A stretch of DNA of 64,000 nt from CAZLBC01 sp964557575 (GCA_964557575.1 CAZLBC010000010.1:31825-95824); one strand, 5' to 3'. Counted from the first letter of the stretch, positions 51,910 through 61,622 are shown. The notes: generated from the sequence alone by a model not told the origin. A program made the numbers and translations.

Positions 51910-54159
51910 ATGAAATACGCTCAGCTTTTAACCGTCGTCTCTGCAGCACTGATGCTTCACTGCGATATCCTCGCCGCGCCGCGCCCGAATATCCTGTACT
52001 TCTACGTCGACGACCTGGGATGGGGAGGCATCGGCCCCAACTGCCAGGCGAAACGAAAGGCCGAAGGCAAGCCGTACGTACGGACGCCCAATCTGGATTC
52101 GCTCGCCGCCGGCGGCATAAACTTCGCACGCGCGTACGGATGCACCGTCTGTTCACCCGCGCGTTCCTCCCAGCAGACCGGGTACCACCAGGGGCACACC
52201 TTCGCCGATCGAAACGATCCGAACAACGCCAAGAAGGCGATGCGAACCGGCGACATCTGCATGGGCGAGGCCCTGGCCGCGGCCGGTTACGTCACCGGCT
52301 ACTGGGGCAAGTGGGGCTACGGCGGTTCGGCCGACAGGAAGAATCCGAAGATCGACAACATCCAGACGCTCCCGACATCGCACGGCTACCGACACGTTCT
52401 GGCCGAGCTTCACCATGTCCGGGCACACACCTTTTTCCAGCCGACGCTCTGGAGCGCGCCCGCCGCCGCGGGCGCGGTCGGGGGACTGGAGCTTATACCC
52501 AACTCGATGAAGAAATACGCCGGCAACACGGCCTGCCCGGACTACCCGTCGATGCACAACCATCCTGAATACCCCGCCACGGCATACTGCGACGATTGCT
52601 ACGCGTTCGCCGCGATGGACTTCGTCAGAAAACACGCGATCAACTACAACGAGACGAAGCAGCCCTTTTTCGCCCTGCTGGCATGCCAGATCCCCCACGC
52701 CCCCTTTAACGAGATACAGAAACTTCCCGAATGGGACAGGGCATACAAGGACGATCCGCACTTCTCGAAGCTCGCCGCCCAGTCCAGGCAGTGGGCCGCG
52801 ATGGTGACCCGCATCGACGCGCACTTCGGAAACATTCTCGCCGCGCTGGAGGATCCCGACGGCGACGGGAACACGTCCGACTCGGTAGCGGACAACACGC
52901 TGGTCGTGTTCCAGTCCGACAACGGCGGCCCCGGCGGCAGCTCGTGCAAGGAATATGACTCAAACGGCGGACTGCGCGGCACCAAGGGGAGCATCTACGA
53001 GGGAGGGATACGCATCCCGACGATTATCCGCTGGCCGAACATGATCACCGCCGACACGAAACTGAAGGCCGGCACGACGACAAACATGCTCCTGGACGCC
53101 TCGGACCTGCTGCCGACCTTCTGCGAACTCGCGGGCGTAAAGCCGCCGGTCGGTGTCGACGGCGTCTCCCTCGCGCCGACGCTTACGCGATCCGGGCACC
53201 AACGGCAGCGCGACTTCCTGATCCACGAGGCGGGAAAAAACGCGTCGATTATTCGCGGCAAGTACAAGCTGATCATCAACCGCGGCGGCAGAAAGAAAAA
53301 GGGGAGAAAGAAAGGTAAGAAGGCCGCCGCGCCCGGCATCGCGCTGTACGACCTTCAGGCCGACCGCGCCGAGTCGAATAACATCGCCGGCGACAACGCC
53401 GAACTCGTCGAGGAACTGAAAGCGATCCTCCTCGCCGAACGCGTCACGGAACCGAAGGGATTCGCCAACACCTACCACCGGTGGACCGGCTCAGACCGCG
53501 CGGCTATCGCGTCGGCGGACAACTGGTCTGACTACGTCTACCAAAACGACGGCCGGACATACATGACGGACGACGGCGCGCCGCGGGTATCCTGGACCGC
53601 GATCATGGAAAACAAGACCAACACGCCCGCCGCGGCAATCGCGAAATCAAGAGTGCCGTTTCTGGGACTTGAGATTCGCGGCACGGCGGCACAGGAACTC
53701 GTTGTCGCCGAAAGCGGACGCGTAACGGGACGCAACGAGATTCGAGTGGCCGAAAACGGAACGCTGACGCTTGCGGGCGGAACGGCATCGTCCCTGAGAT
53801 GGATCGACATTCTTGCGGGCGGTACGGTCCGGGGCGCGGGCAGCATCGACTGCTCGCTGTACAACGTCGGCGCCGTCGACATCACCGGCACGCTCGCGAT
53901 CGGCGGAGACTACATCCAGCAGGCGGATGGAACGCTCGCCGTAACGCTCGGCGAAAAGAACAACGCGCGGGCCGCCGTGAGCGGCGAGGCGGCGATCGCA
54001 GGAACACTCGTCGTCAAGCTCTCCGAAGACTACAAGCCCCCGTCCGGCGAACAGGCGACCATCCTGACCGCGAAAACAATTCAGGGATCATTCTCGGTCG
54101 TCGACGAGCGTTTCACGGTCAGTTATTCGAACACGGCGGTGACGCTGACCGCCCGGTAA
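51910..54159 (+). CDS. Arylsulfatase with autotransporter-like C-terminal repeats
   Basis: A 749-residue secreted sulfatase. Signal MKYAQLLTVVSAALMLHCDI; metal site YFYVDDLGWGG; formylglycine motif CSPARSSQQTG (Cys about residue 80); VVFQSDNGGPGGSS. After about 540 the sequence becomes a beta-helix-like passenger (SGRVTGRNEIRVAENGTLTL, GGTVRGAGSIDCS, GTLAIGGDYIQQADGTLAVT) normally seen in autotransporters, here without a barrel. It could anchor the enzyme or bind glycan (inference). Ribosome site GGGAG before ATG 51910. A hydrolase follows in 16 bases. Confidence 0.88.
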   Translation: MKYAQLLTVVSAALMLHCDILAAPRPNILYFYVDDLGWGGIGPNCQAKRKAEGKPYVRTPNLDSLAAGGINFARAYGCTVCSPARSSQQTGYHQGHTFADRNDPNNAKKAMRTGDICMGEALAAAGYVTGYWGKWGYGGSADRKNPKIDNIQTLPTSHGYRHVLAELHHVRAHTFFQPTLWSAPAAAGAVGGLELIPNSMKKYAGNTACPDYPSMHNHPEYPATAYCDDCYAFAAMDFVRKHAINYNETKQPFFALLACQIPHAPFNEIQKLPEWDRAYKDDPHFSKLAAQSRQWAAMVTRIDAHFGNILAALEDPDGDGNTSDSVADNTLVVFQSDNGGPGGSSCKEYDSNGGLRGTKGSIYEGGIRIPTIIRWPNMITADTKLKAGTTTNMLLDASDLLPTFCELAGVKPPVGVDGVSLAPTLTRSGHQRQRDFLIHEAGKNASIIRGKYKLIINRGGRKKKGRKKGKKAAAPGIALYDLQADRAESNNIAGDNAELVEELKAILLAERVTEPKGFANTYHRWTGSDRAAIASADNWSDYVYQNDGRTYMTDDGAPRVSWTAIMENKTNTPAAAIAKSRVPFLGLEIRGTAAQELVVAESGRVTGRNEIRVAENGTLTLAGGTASSLRWIDILAGGTVRGAGSIDCSLYNVGAVDITGTLAIGGDYIQQADGTLAVTLGEKNNARAAVSGEAAIAGTLVVKLSEDYKPPSGEQATILTAKTIQGSFSVVDERFTVSYSNTAVTLTAR

Positions 54160-54175
54160 CACGAGAGGTATCACA

Positions 54176-55024
54176 ATGAAGCGATTCGCGTTATTCGTTG
54201 TCACATTGCCGGCACTGTCGTTCAATGCGAAAGGCGCGGACACGCCCACCAGGCAATTCCTCTGGCCGAAGGATGCGGAACTGGATCAGCCGCGGCAGCG
54301 ATACAAGACCCGGGGCGAAACCACGCGCATAACCGACGTAAAAACGCCCTACGTGACAATCCACCCCGCGGGCACACAGAAGCCTTCACCCGCGGTCATC
54401 ATCTGCCCGGGCGGCGGCTACGCCCACCTCTGCGTCGACAAGGAAGGCGCGGAGGCCGCGCCGTGGTTCAACGGCCTGGGGATCACGACTATCGTGCTTG
54501 CCTACTCGACCCCGAAGCTGAAGGATAAGGCCTTCGCCGACATTCAGCGGGCGGTCAGGCTCGCGCGACACAATGCCGGAACGTGGAACATCGACCCAAA
54601 GCGTATCGGCGTGATGGGCTTCTCGGCCGGCGGGCACCTGGCGGCGCGACTGTGCGCCGCGTACGAAAGCAAAGCATACGCGAAGATCGACGACATCGAC
54701 CGGCATTCCTGCCGCCCCGATTTCTGCATCCTGGTTTATCCCGCGTATCTCCGGAAAAAGGGCACGCTTCAACCGGCGGTTCACAAGCACATCCCTCCCA
54801 CGATCATCGTCCACACGAAGGACGACCGCAGATTCGTGCCCGGCAGCAAGCGGTACTTCGCGGCACTGCAGGAGGCGAACATACCGTCGAAATTGCTGCT
54901 TTTCGAAAAGGGAGGCCACGGGTACGGCATGCGGGCTCGAAAGGGCAGCCCCCTGGCGACGTGGACCGCCCGGTGCGGGCGCTGGCTGGAGAAACACGGT
55001 TTTTGCGCACGTGAACCGGATTAG
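54176..55024 (+). CDS. Secreted alpha/beta hydrolase (acetyl-esterase-like)
   Basis: A 282-residue hydrolase of the BD-FAE/acetyl-esterase type: signal KRFALFVVTLPALSFNAKG, oxyanion HGGG-type ICPGGGYAHL, nucleophile GFSAGGHLA (Ser about residue 150), Asp in TKDDRRFVP, His in EKGGHGYGM. It probably removes acetyl or acyl groups from glycans. Starts 16 bases after the sulfatase stop with GAGAGG upstream, so the two are likely one operon and act on the same polymer. Confidence 0.8.
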   Translation: MKRFALFVVTLPALSFNAKGADTPTRQFLWPKDAELDQPRQRYKTRGETTRITDVKTPYVTIHPAGTQKPSPAVIICPGGGYAHLCVDKEGAEAAPWFNGLGITTIVLAYSTPKLKDKAFADIQRAVRLARHNAGTWNIDPKRIGVMGFSAGGHLAARLCAAYESKAYAKIDDIDRHSCRPDFCILVYPAYLRKKGTLQPAVHKHIPPTIIVHTKDDRRFVPGSKRYFAALQEANIPSKLLLFEKGGHGYGMRARKGSPLATWTARCGRWLEKHGFCAREPD

Positions 55025-55265
55025 TGCTCGATCCTGTTCGGTCAACCTGTGCAGACCGCCGATCGAGAGGAACCCGAGGCGCCGTCTTAACGGCAACGGC
55101 TTTCCGCCGGGTGATTGCCTGTTCGATGTGATGCCGCTTCTGATGGAAGGCGGAATCAGCCGGAGATACAATTGAAATTGCTGTCAGTTTCCAACCTGAG
55201 ATTATATAAGCAGTTATTAAGGCCAATAGTCGAAAGGTTAATCTATTTGATAGAAGGAGAGTGTT

Positions 55266-55703
55266 ATGAAAAAATTTGACCCTGTATTATTATCGATGTC
55301 TGTGATGTTGGGTGTACTTTTAATATCTTGCGATACCCCGGTGGATGATGTTGATGGTGAAGCGCTTGTTAAAGAAGTTTGGAATGCTATGAAAACTACT
55401 GATTTGGATTTCATTGAGAATATTATGGCAGATGAATTCCAATCGGTACATCAAGACGGTTACCGGGGCAAAGCAGATCAAATTGAACTCATAAAAAATC
55501 TGAACATGGGAGAATATTTACTCGATACATTCACAGTAACCAAAAATGCCAATACAATGAATGTATCATATTTTGTGAATGTAGAAGAGACTATCGATGA
55601 AATAACTGTAAAGAAGAGATCTGCCAGATTATCTGTTTTCAGTAAAACTACTGAAGACTGGAAATGGATAGCTCATGCCAATCTGGTAACAATAAAACAA
55701 TAA
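55266..55703 (+). CDS. Lipoprotein with NTF2/SnoaL-like (DUF4440) domain
   Basis: A 145-residue lipoprotein: LSMSVMLGVLLISC lipobox, then ALVKEVWNAMKTTDLDFIEN and FVNVEETIDEITVKKRSARL, typical of the small NTF2-like fold, usually a ligand-binding or enzyme accessory. Clean AAGGAGAG ribosome site. AT-rich with A/T-ending codons unlike the GC-rich neighbours, suggesting transfer. No partner gene is evident. Confidence 0.75.
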   Translation: MKKFDPVLLSMSVMLGVLLISCDTPVDDVDGEALVKEVWNAMKTTDLDFIENIMADEFQSVHQDGYRGKADQIELIKNLNMGEYLLDTFTVTKNANTMNVSYFVNVEETIDEITVKKRSARLSVFSKTTEDWKWIAHANLVTIKQ

Positions 55704-55842
55704 TATCGGCCAAAAAACCGGACTACGGTTATCGCGTATCCGCCCTTGCGGTAGTCAGTACGAGAAAGCGGCTCAGGTCTGGTCGACCGGGCTGCGATAT
55801 AACCGTCGTCCCAGTCGTCGAAGTTGGAGCAGGTCACTCGGC

Positions 55843-57264
55843 ATGAACGCTATTACATCACCACGTACATTTCGCCATGTGCTATGCGTGCATCCCTATC
55901 GGCGTACGGGCTCTTCCCTGACAGCCTTCCCCCCGTTGGGGCTGGAGTACGTTGCTTCTGCGTTACGCCCTTACGCCGAGCGGTTAGAACTTATCAACTT
56001 CCGGCATGAGCGCACGCCAAGTACCCAACCTTTTCTGAGGCCAGAGACCGATTTGGTCTGCTACTCGATTAACTGGCGCAAGGGACTCGACTCGATCCGT
56101 GACGACATCAACGCCTTGCCTTCAGAGGTGACCGCGCTCGTCGGCGGGCGGACGGCCACGGAGGATCCGGGTTTCTGGCTGGATACCTGTCCGAATGTGG
56201 CGGCCGTGATCTGCGGTGACGGTGAGCAGGCTATCGCCGAGATCGCTGAGGGCCGCCCCTGGTCGGAGGTCACAGGCCTCTGCTACCGCGGTGATGACGC
56301 CAAGGTCGTACACAATCCATCCCGGGCCAACGCGCCGCTGAACGAGGATTTGCTGCCCGCCCGCGACCGGCGCCGGCAACCGTACTACCTGACCACGAAG
56401 GGTATAAGCACGGGCGTGAAGGTGGACATGGTTGCCGGGTCGAGAGGCTGTCCTTACAACTGCAAATTCTGCAATTTCTCGATGAACCCCTGGGGCGTGA
56501 AACGCCGCTGGACGCCACGGTCGCCCCGGTCCATCGTTGGCGAGATCGAGACGCTCGATGCCGACGTGATTTTCTTCGTCGACGACGTTTTCACCCACCA
56601 GCCGGACCGGGTTGCGGAGATATGTGACCTGCTGATCGCCCGAAGAATCCGCAAGCACTACATCGTCAACGCCCGATTGGAGATCGCCAAGCGACCCGAT
56701 GTCATCCGCAAGATGGAGCAGGCGGGGTTCCTGGCACTGTTGGTCGGCGCGGAGTCGACCCAAGACGCGACGCTGGCGTCGATGAACAAGGGGTTCAACA
56801 TCGACCAGGTGCGCCAATGGTGCAGTGTGTTGAGCCGGTCAAAGATGCTGCTTAACGCGTATTTCATCGCTGGTAACATTGGCGAGAGCGAAGAGCAGAT
56901 GCTTTCCACCGCCCCGTTCGCCCGGGGGATTGGCGCGGACTTCATTTACGTTTCCCGGCTGCGTAACGAGCCGCATTCAGGGCTGGAAGAACTCGTCCGA
57001 CAAACGCCTGGCTACCACATCGATCAGCGCGGCTACGTGTATAGTGACCTGTACTCGGCCGAGCACATAGCGAACCTCCGGAAACGAATCGATAGGCGGT
57101 TCTATACGCCGTTGCATGTGGCGGCAATCATTGGCAAGCTGGTGAAAAACTTAAACCGGCATTCAAAGATCAACTTGGCCATGCGGGCCCCCGGCTTCCT
57201 GGCCAGACTTGTTGCCTCGCAGACGATTCGCAAGCTACGCAAATGGCTGAGGTTGAAGGTCTAG
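55843..57264 (+). CDS. B12-binding radical SAM protein
   Basis: A 473-residue protein with a cobalamin-binding-like N-terminal domain (FPPLGLEYVASALRP, LVCYSINWRKGLDSI, LVGGRTATEDP) and the radical SAM motif GCPYNCKFCNFSMNPWG (Cys about residue 203). Then VDDVFTHQPDRVAEICDLL and LVGAESTQDATLASMN. The ribosome site GGAGCAGG precedes ATG 55843. Only weakly similar to the radical SAM protein at 50338; role unknown, candidate lipid or secondary metabolite modification. Confidence 0.85.
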   Translation: MNAITSPRTFRHVLCVHPYRRTGSSLTAFPPLGLEYVASALRPYAERLELINFRHERTPSTQPFLRPETDLVCYSINWRKGLDSIRDDINALPSEVTALVGGRTATEDPGFWLDTCPNVAAVICGDGEQAIAEIAEGRPWSEVTGLCYRGDDAKVVHNPSRANAPLNEDLLPARDRRRQPYYLTTKGISTGVKVDMVAGSRGCPYNCKFCNFSMNPWGVKRRWTPRSPRSIVGEIETLDADVIFFVDDVFTHQPDRVAEICDLLIARRIRKHYIVNARLEIAKRPDVIRKMEQAGFLALLVGAESTQDATLASMNKGFNIDQVRQWCSVLSRSKMLLNAYFIAGNIGESEEQMLSTAPFARGIGADFIYVSRLRNEPHSGLEELVRQTPGYHIDQRGYVYSDLYSAEHIANLRKRIDRRFYTPLHVAAIIGKLVKNLNRHSKINLAMRAPGFLARLVASQTIRKLRKWLRLKV

Positions 57265-57376
57265 CCGGTCCCCCTCCCCATGAACTCTGGTTCGCCCTCA
57301 AACTGTCAATCCATCTCTCTGCTCGTCCCACCGCACCGGGAGGTGCTTCCGTAGTTTCTCCAGGCTTAATGGCCAA

Positions 57377-57450
57377 AACGTCCACCATCCTGCGGCCGGG
57401 ACGTCCCATAGACCTGGTCATGTTGCGCTTGAATTACAATGGTAATAGGA
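57377..57450. repeat. Dispersed repeat E, second fuller copy
   Basis: ACGTCCACCATCCTGCGGCC, ACGTCCCATAGACC and ATGTTGCGCTTGAATTACAA match the copy at 47790-47860 with scattered changes. It lies in the gap between convergent genes. Confidence 0.55.
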
Positions 57451-57460
57451 CCGCGCCGCA

Positions 57461-57840
57461 TCAGTCCCGCCGCGCGGATTTCCCGTCTTGTTTCTCCGGC
57501 GTCACCGAGCGAGCGATCGCCTTCTGAAATTCCCGGCCGAAGCGCGCCGCGCCGGGCTTCGACATCGCGCCGCGGGGCTCGTGCGGATATGGCCGGATCG
57601 CCATCACGCCCCCCTTCCACCGGACGACATGGAACGTCGGCGCCGGACCCTGCCACTGCTTCCCGGCGTCCGGCAGGCCGGTTTTGCTCGCCGGCTGTAA
57701 GGACAGCTCGGTCAATTCGTCCCAGTCCTTCAGAGCCGTGCCGTCGGCATTGTTGAAATCCGACGGGGCGAGGGAAAACGAGTGCCGGCCGGGCAGGCCG
57801 CCGCCGCCGCGAGCAGCAGGGTTACTCTGCCTGTCGCCAT
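57461..57840 (-). pseudogene. Small secreted protein with a frameshift
   Basis: ATG 57840 (MATGRVTLLLAAAAAC) begins a signal peptide. The frame is lost at the GCGGCGGCGGCGGCC run near 57795-57810; the shifted frame continues RHSFSLAPSDFNNADGTALK, DWDELTELSLQPAS and ends at 57461. Repairing it gives about 126 residues. The body looks like a carbohydrate-active enzyme end domain, unassigned. It starts 5 bases after the stop of the FGE-containing giant protein, so the two form an operon. A sequencing error in the GC run is as likely as a true mutation. Confidence 0.6.
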
Positions 57841-57845
57841 GTTCG

Positions 57846-60800
57846 TCACTTCTTCTTGCCGGCCGTGAACGCCAGCTCGCTGATCTGGATGCCGCTGCCC
57901 GCCTTCAGGGGCGTGTCGATCGACAGTCGGTAGATCTTGAAGGCCTTCGGTTCGGCGATCGTGAAGGCACGGGCCTGCCGGCGCCCGGCGAACCTCTCGC
58001 CCTTCCGCTCGTCGAGCAGGGTCCACTTTTTCCCGTCGTCGGAACCCAGCAACCGCCAGTCCGCCGGGTCGCGCCCGGGGCAGTCGTTGCCGCTGATGAT
58101 CGTGTAGCCGCTGTAGGCCTTCCGGTGCTTCTTGGTGAACCGGCACTCGACCCAGGTCGACGTTACGCCGTTGTGGTACCACTTCGTCCCCTTCCTGCCG
58201 TCGAAGGCGTGCCGGGGCGACTCGCTGGACTTGTCTCCGCCGCCGTCGCGGGCGGTGATCTTCCCGAGGGAGATCTTGGGGGGTTTGCGTTTCTTCCGCC
58301 TGCTGCTCCCGTCGCCGCGGTCGATGATCGCGGCCACCACCGGCGCTACCGGCTCCTGGTCGAAATCCTTCATCGCCACGTCCGCGACGACCACGCGGAA
58401 GCCGACATTGTAGACCTTCTGGTAGGACTCGTAGGCGAAGCGGACGGTGCTGCCGGCGTCCTTGGGCCGGTCGCTCCACGACCCGCCCCGGGCGACCTTC
58501 CTGATACGGACGTCGCCGTCGTTGCGGCCGTTGGCGGCCTCGTAGGGATAGTCGACGTAGTCCGACTGCGTCCACTCGCTGACGTTGCCGACCATGTCGT
58601 AGAGGCCCCAGGCGTTCGGCCGGTACTGGCGGACGTAATCGACGATGAACCACCGGTCGGTGAACCGGTCGTCGCGGAGCGGGAAGAGATAGTCCTCCGG
58701 GTAGTAGCGGGGCACGTGCACCTTGCTGCCGCCGTCCCACCGCACGTAGGTTTTCCGCCGCTCGGCGTCGGCGAGGTTGGCCCACGTCGAGAAATCGGTG
58801 TCCGCGTCGCCGTAAAAGAACCGCTTCTCGCTGCCGGCGCGGGCGGCCCACTCCCACTCGGCCTCGGTCGGCAGCCGGACCGTCCGGCCCGATTTCTTCG
58901 AGAGCCACTTGCAGAAGGCGACGGCCTCCTGCCAGGAGACCCGGGCCACCGGCTGGTCGGGGTGGTTGGCGATGTACCCGGGCACCGCGTGGTCCTTGCC
59001 GTGCTCGTCGATATACCGGGTGTCGTGTTTCGGGTCGAAGGCCGCGTACTGTTGGTTGGTCACCTCGCAGATGCCCATGGCGAACGGCTTCTCGATCGTC
59101 ACCCGGGCCCGGGGCGCCTCGTCGGGATACCCCTCCTGGCTGCCCATGACGAACTGACCGGCCGGTATCCGCGCCAGGCGTATCGTCAGGCCGTCGGCGA
59201 ACGCGAGTTCCATCTCCTTTTCGGTGCCCTGGCGTTTCTTCGCCGCCGCCGCCTCCAGGGGGAAGTGCTCGGCCGTCAGCCCGTCGGGGCCGGGTGTCTC
59301 GACGGGTGGCGGCATGACCGGCTCGACCTTCTCGCGGGCCTCGATCTCCGCCCTGACCTTGCGGAATTCCTCCTCCGGGTTGTCCAGGAGCCCGGCGTAT
59401 TTTTTCGCCAGGTCCAGCCGCCGCTTCTCGTACCTGGGATTGGCCCACATCCCGCGGTGGGGCACGTTCAGGTCGATCCAGGTGTAGAGCCGCTCCCAGT
59501 CCTCGCGGTCGAGCTGCACGCCGTGGTGGCCCTTCTTCAGCATCCGGATCAGCGGGCTGGTGGAGGCGTGCCACTCCATGGGGTTGTGCAGGTCCAGGTC
59601 GCTCTCGGGCCCCGGCCGCCGGGTGAAGGCGACCAGGTTCAGGTATGAGCGGTCCTTGCGCCAGTTGCCGGGATTGCCGTTCTCGAAGGAGATCCGGCCC
59701 TGTGCGGCCTTCGCCTTCTCGTTGTGGCAGCCGAGGCATTTGCTGTTGAGCAGGGGCTGAATCTCGGTGGCGTACGCGAAGGGACGGGCCGGGCCGTACC
59801 ACGGCTCGATCTGCGAGGGCGCACGGTTGGCCGCCGCCGTCCGGATAACGGGGGTCGTTTCGTTCTGCGACTCGTGGCAGCCGGCGCAACTGAGGTTCTC
59901 GCCCGGCATCCCGACCATCCAGGACCGCATGATCGCCAGGGACGCGCCCTCCTCGTCGAGCGGCTGGATCGCCAGGGGCGTGTTCGGCGGGGCGACGAAC
60001 GAAAACGAGCCGTCCTCCTCGACCGGCACGGTCCCGAGGATCCGCTTGATGTCCCAGCTCGCCTCCAGGCCGACCGACTCGTGTCCGCCGCTCCGGATGT
60101 AGCCGTAGTGGTAGGCGAAGATGCGCAGTTCCTTGACCGTGCCCTTCGGGATCCCCTGCAGGCCGGGACCGAAGTAGACGTCCAGGCAGGAGATGGTCGC
60201 CGGCGCCCCGTCGCGGGTCCGGTCCACCAGGACCTGCGGCCGCTTGCGGGATCTGAAGGGCATCGGCTCGAAGATGTCGTAGTCGGGGTCCTCGTAGATC
60301 AGGGTCATGTTGTCGAAGACGTCGACGAGGCACAGGTTCCACTTGCGTCCCGCGAAACCCTTCAGCGACGTCAAAAAGTACTTGTCCGACAGCGGCCAGG
60401 GATTCTGGAAGGTGTACTTCTGGCCGCCCCCCTGCCCGTCGCGGACGTTGCCGACCACGTCCCGGCCCCAGCCGGGCATCTCCTGGACGCAGCCGGTCAC
60501 CTTCGCCGGCAGCACCTTCGGGTGGATATCGACGGTCGACTTCGGCGGCCCCCAGATCCTCTTGTCGGGAGTGTGCCGGAAGGGGTACTTCCGGCCGAGC
60601 GCCGGGTCGATCATCAGCAGGCGCCCGGTCTCGCTCTTTGCGTGGTGGCCGCCGACGATCCCGATGATCCTGCTGCGGGTGCCGGGGATCGGCCGGGCCC
60701 ACACGTAGGCGGTGGGGAAGTAGGAGCCGCTGCCCCACAGTTCTATCTGCCCGGTGCCGTCGGGGTTCATGTGAAAGAGGTAGCGGGAAAAGTAGTGCGG

Positions 60801-61622
60801 GGTATCGGTGTACTCCCACCGCAGGTACATCACCTTCCCGTTGGGCAGGACCCGCGGGTGCCAGTCGCTGTCCTGTTCGAAGGTCAGTTGCCGGGCTGCC
60901 TTCGTTTCGACGTTGACCCGGTAGAGGTTGACCATCGGCTTGGAACCGTTCTCGCAGGGCAGCCCCTGCATACCGGCCGTCGAGCAGGTGACGATGTAGT
61001 TCTCTTCAGGCAGGTAACAGGCATCGAACCAGTGGACGTCCGGCTGGTCGGACGGCGTCAGTTCCCGGAGGTCTTCGCCCTCCCGGCTGACGTCCAGCAC
61101 CGCCCACCTGCCGGTCTTCCCGGCGCTGGAAAACATGATCCGGTCCCCGGACCAGTACAGGTCCACATGCTTGATGACGCCCTTGTTCGGGTGGCGATAC
61201 ACAGAACGAACCTCGATATCGCCGCGGAGGCTGGAAACGACCGACAGTTCGTTGTCCTTGCCCGTGGGCTTGACGTCGGTGGTGGTGTGGGCATTCAGGC
61301 CCCGGTTGGCCTCGCCCTTGCGGCGGACCACGAGTATCTCGTCGAAGTCGAGCAGCGGGTTGGCCAGCGACGCCTCGCGGATCAGCTCCGCCAGTTGCTG
61401 CCGGGCCTCTTTGTCGTTCTTGTTTTCCTCGAGCGTCGCCTCGATCTTTTCGAGACGCGCGAGGAATGCCTTACCGCCCGTGTACTCCTCGCCGTAGGTC
61501 GTGGTCAGATCCTCGATCATCCGCCGGGCCGATGCCGGGGTATTGACGGGAATGTCGCCGTTGTTGACGGCCGCGAGCGGGGCGGCCGAGACGAGTATCA
61601 CAAGGGCTGCTGCGCGTTTCAT
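57846..61622 (-). CDS. Giant HzsA-like / diheme cytochrome c / FGE-sulfatase / discoidin fusion
   Basis: A 1258-residue exported protein (signal RAAALVILVSAAPLAAVN). Residues about 130-560 carry WD40/PD40-like beta-propeller sequence resembling hydrazine synthase alpha subunit relatives (DVHWFDACYLPEENYIVTCS, KVMYLRWEYTDTPHYFSRYL). Two CXXCH haem sites follow: CAGCH (about 578) and CLGCH (about 630). Residues 815-1075 form a formylglycine-generating-enzyme fold (FVMGSQEGYPDEAPRARVTI, RLPTEAEWEWAARAG, MVGNVSEWTQSDY, VARGGSWSD). Residues 1130-1255 resemble F5/8 type C/NEW2 discoidin (RHAFDGRKGTKWYHNG). Whether the FGE part keeps its catalytic cysteines is unclear. Ribosome site AGGAGTG supports ATG 61622. 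Confidence 0.85.
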   Translation of the reverse strand: MKRAAALVILVSAAPLAAVNNGDIPVNTPASARRMIEDLTTTYGEEYTGGKAFLARLEKIEATLEENKNDKEARQQLAELIREASLANPLLDFDEILVVRRKGEANRGLNAHTTTDVKPTGKDNELSVVSSLRGDIEVRSVYRHPNKGVIKHVDLYWSGDRIMFSSAGKTGRWAVLDVSREGEDLRELTPSDQPDVHWFDACYLPEENYIVTCSTAGMQGLPCENGSKPMVNLYRVNVETKAARQLTFEQDSDWHPRVLPNGKVMYLRWEYTDTPHYFSRYLFHMNPDGTGQIELWGSGSYFPTAYVWARPIPGTRSRIIGIVGGHHAKSETGRLLMIDPALGRKYPFRHTPDKRIWGPPKSTVDIHPKVLPAKVTGCVQEMPGWGRDVVGNVRDGQGGGQKYTFQNPWPLSDKYFLTSLKGFAGRKWNLCLVDVFDNMTLIYEDPDYDIFEPMPFRSRKRPQVLVDRTRDGAPATISCLDVYFGPGLQGIPKGTVKELRIFAYHYGYIRSGGHESVGLEASWDIKRILGTVPVEEDGSFSFVAPPNTPLAIQPLDEEGASLAIMRSWMVGMPGENLSCAGCHESQNETTPVIRTAAANRAPSQIEPWYGPARPFAYATEIQPLLNSKCLGCHNEKAKAAQGRISFENGNPGNWRKDRSYLNLVAFTRRPGPESDLDLHNPMEWHASTSPLIRMLKKGHHGVQLDREDWERLYTWIDLNVPHRGMWANPRYEKRRLDLAKKYAGLLDNPEEEFRKVRAEIEAREKVEPVMPPPVETPGPDGLTAEHFPLEAAAAKKRQGTEKEMELAFADGLTIRLARIPAGQFVMGSQEGYPDEAPRARVTIEKPFAMGICEVTNQQYAAFDPKHDTRYIDEHGKDHAVPGYIANHPDQPVARVSWQEAVAFCKWLSKKSGRTVRLPTEAEWEWAARAGSEKRFFYGDADTDFSTWANLADAERRKTYVRWDGGSKVHVPRYYPEDYLFPLRDDRFTDRWFIVDYVRQYRPNAWGLYDMVGNVSEWTQSDYVDYPYEAANGRNDGDVRIRKVARGGSWSDRPKDAGSTVRFAYESYQKVYNVGFRVVVADVAMKDFDQEPVAPVVAAIIDRGDGSSRRKKRKPPKISLGKITARDGGGDKSSESPRHAFDGRKGTKWYHNGVTSTWVECRFTKKHRKAYSGYTIISGNDCPGRDPADWRLLGSDDGKKWTLLDERKGERFAGRRQARAFTIAEPKAFKIYRLSIDTPLKAGSGIQISELAFTAGKKK

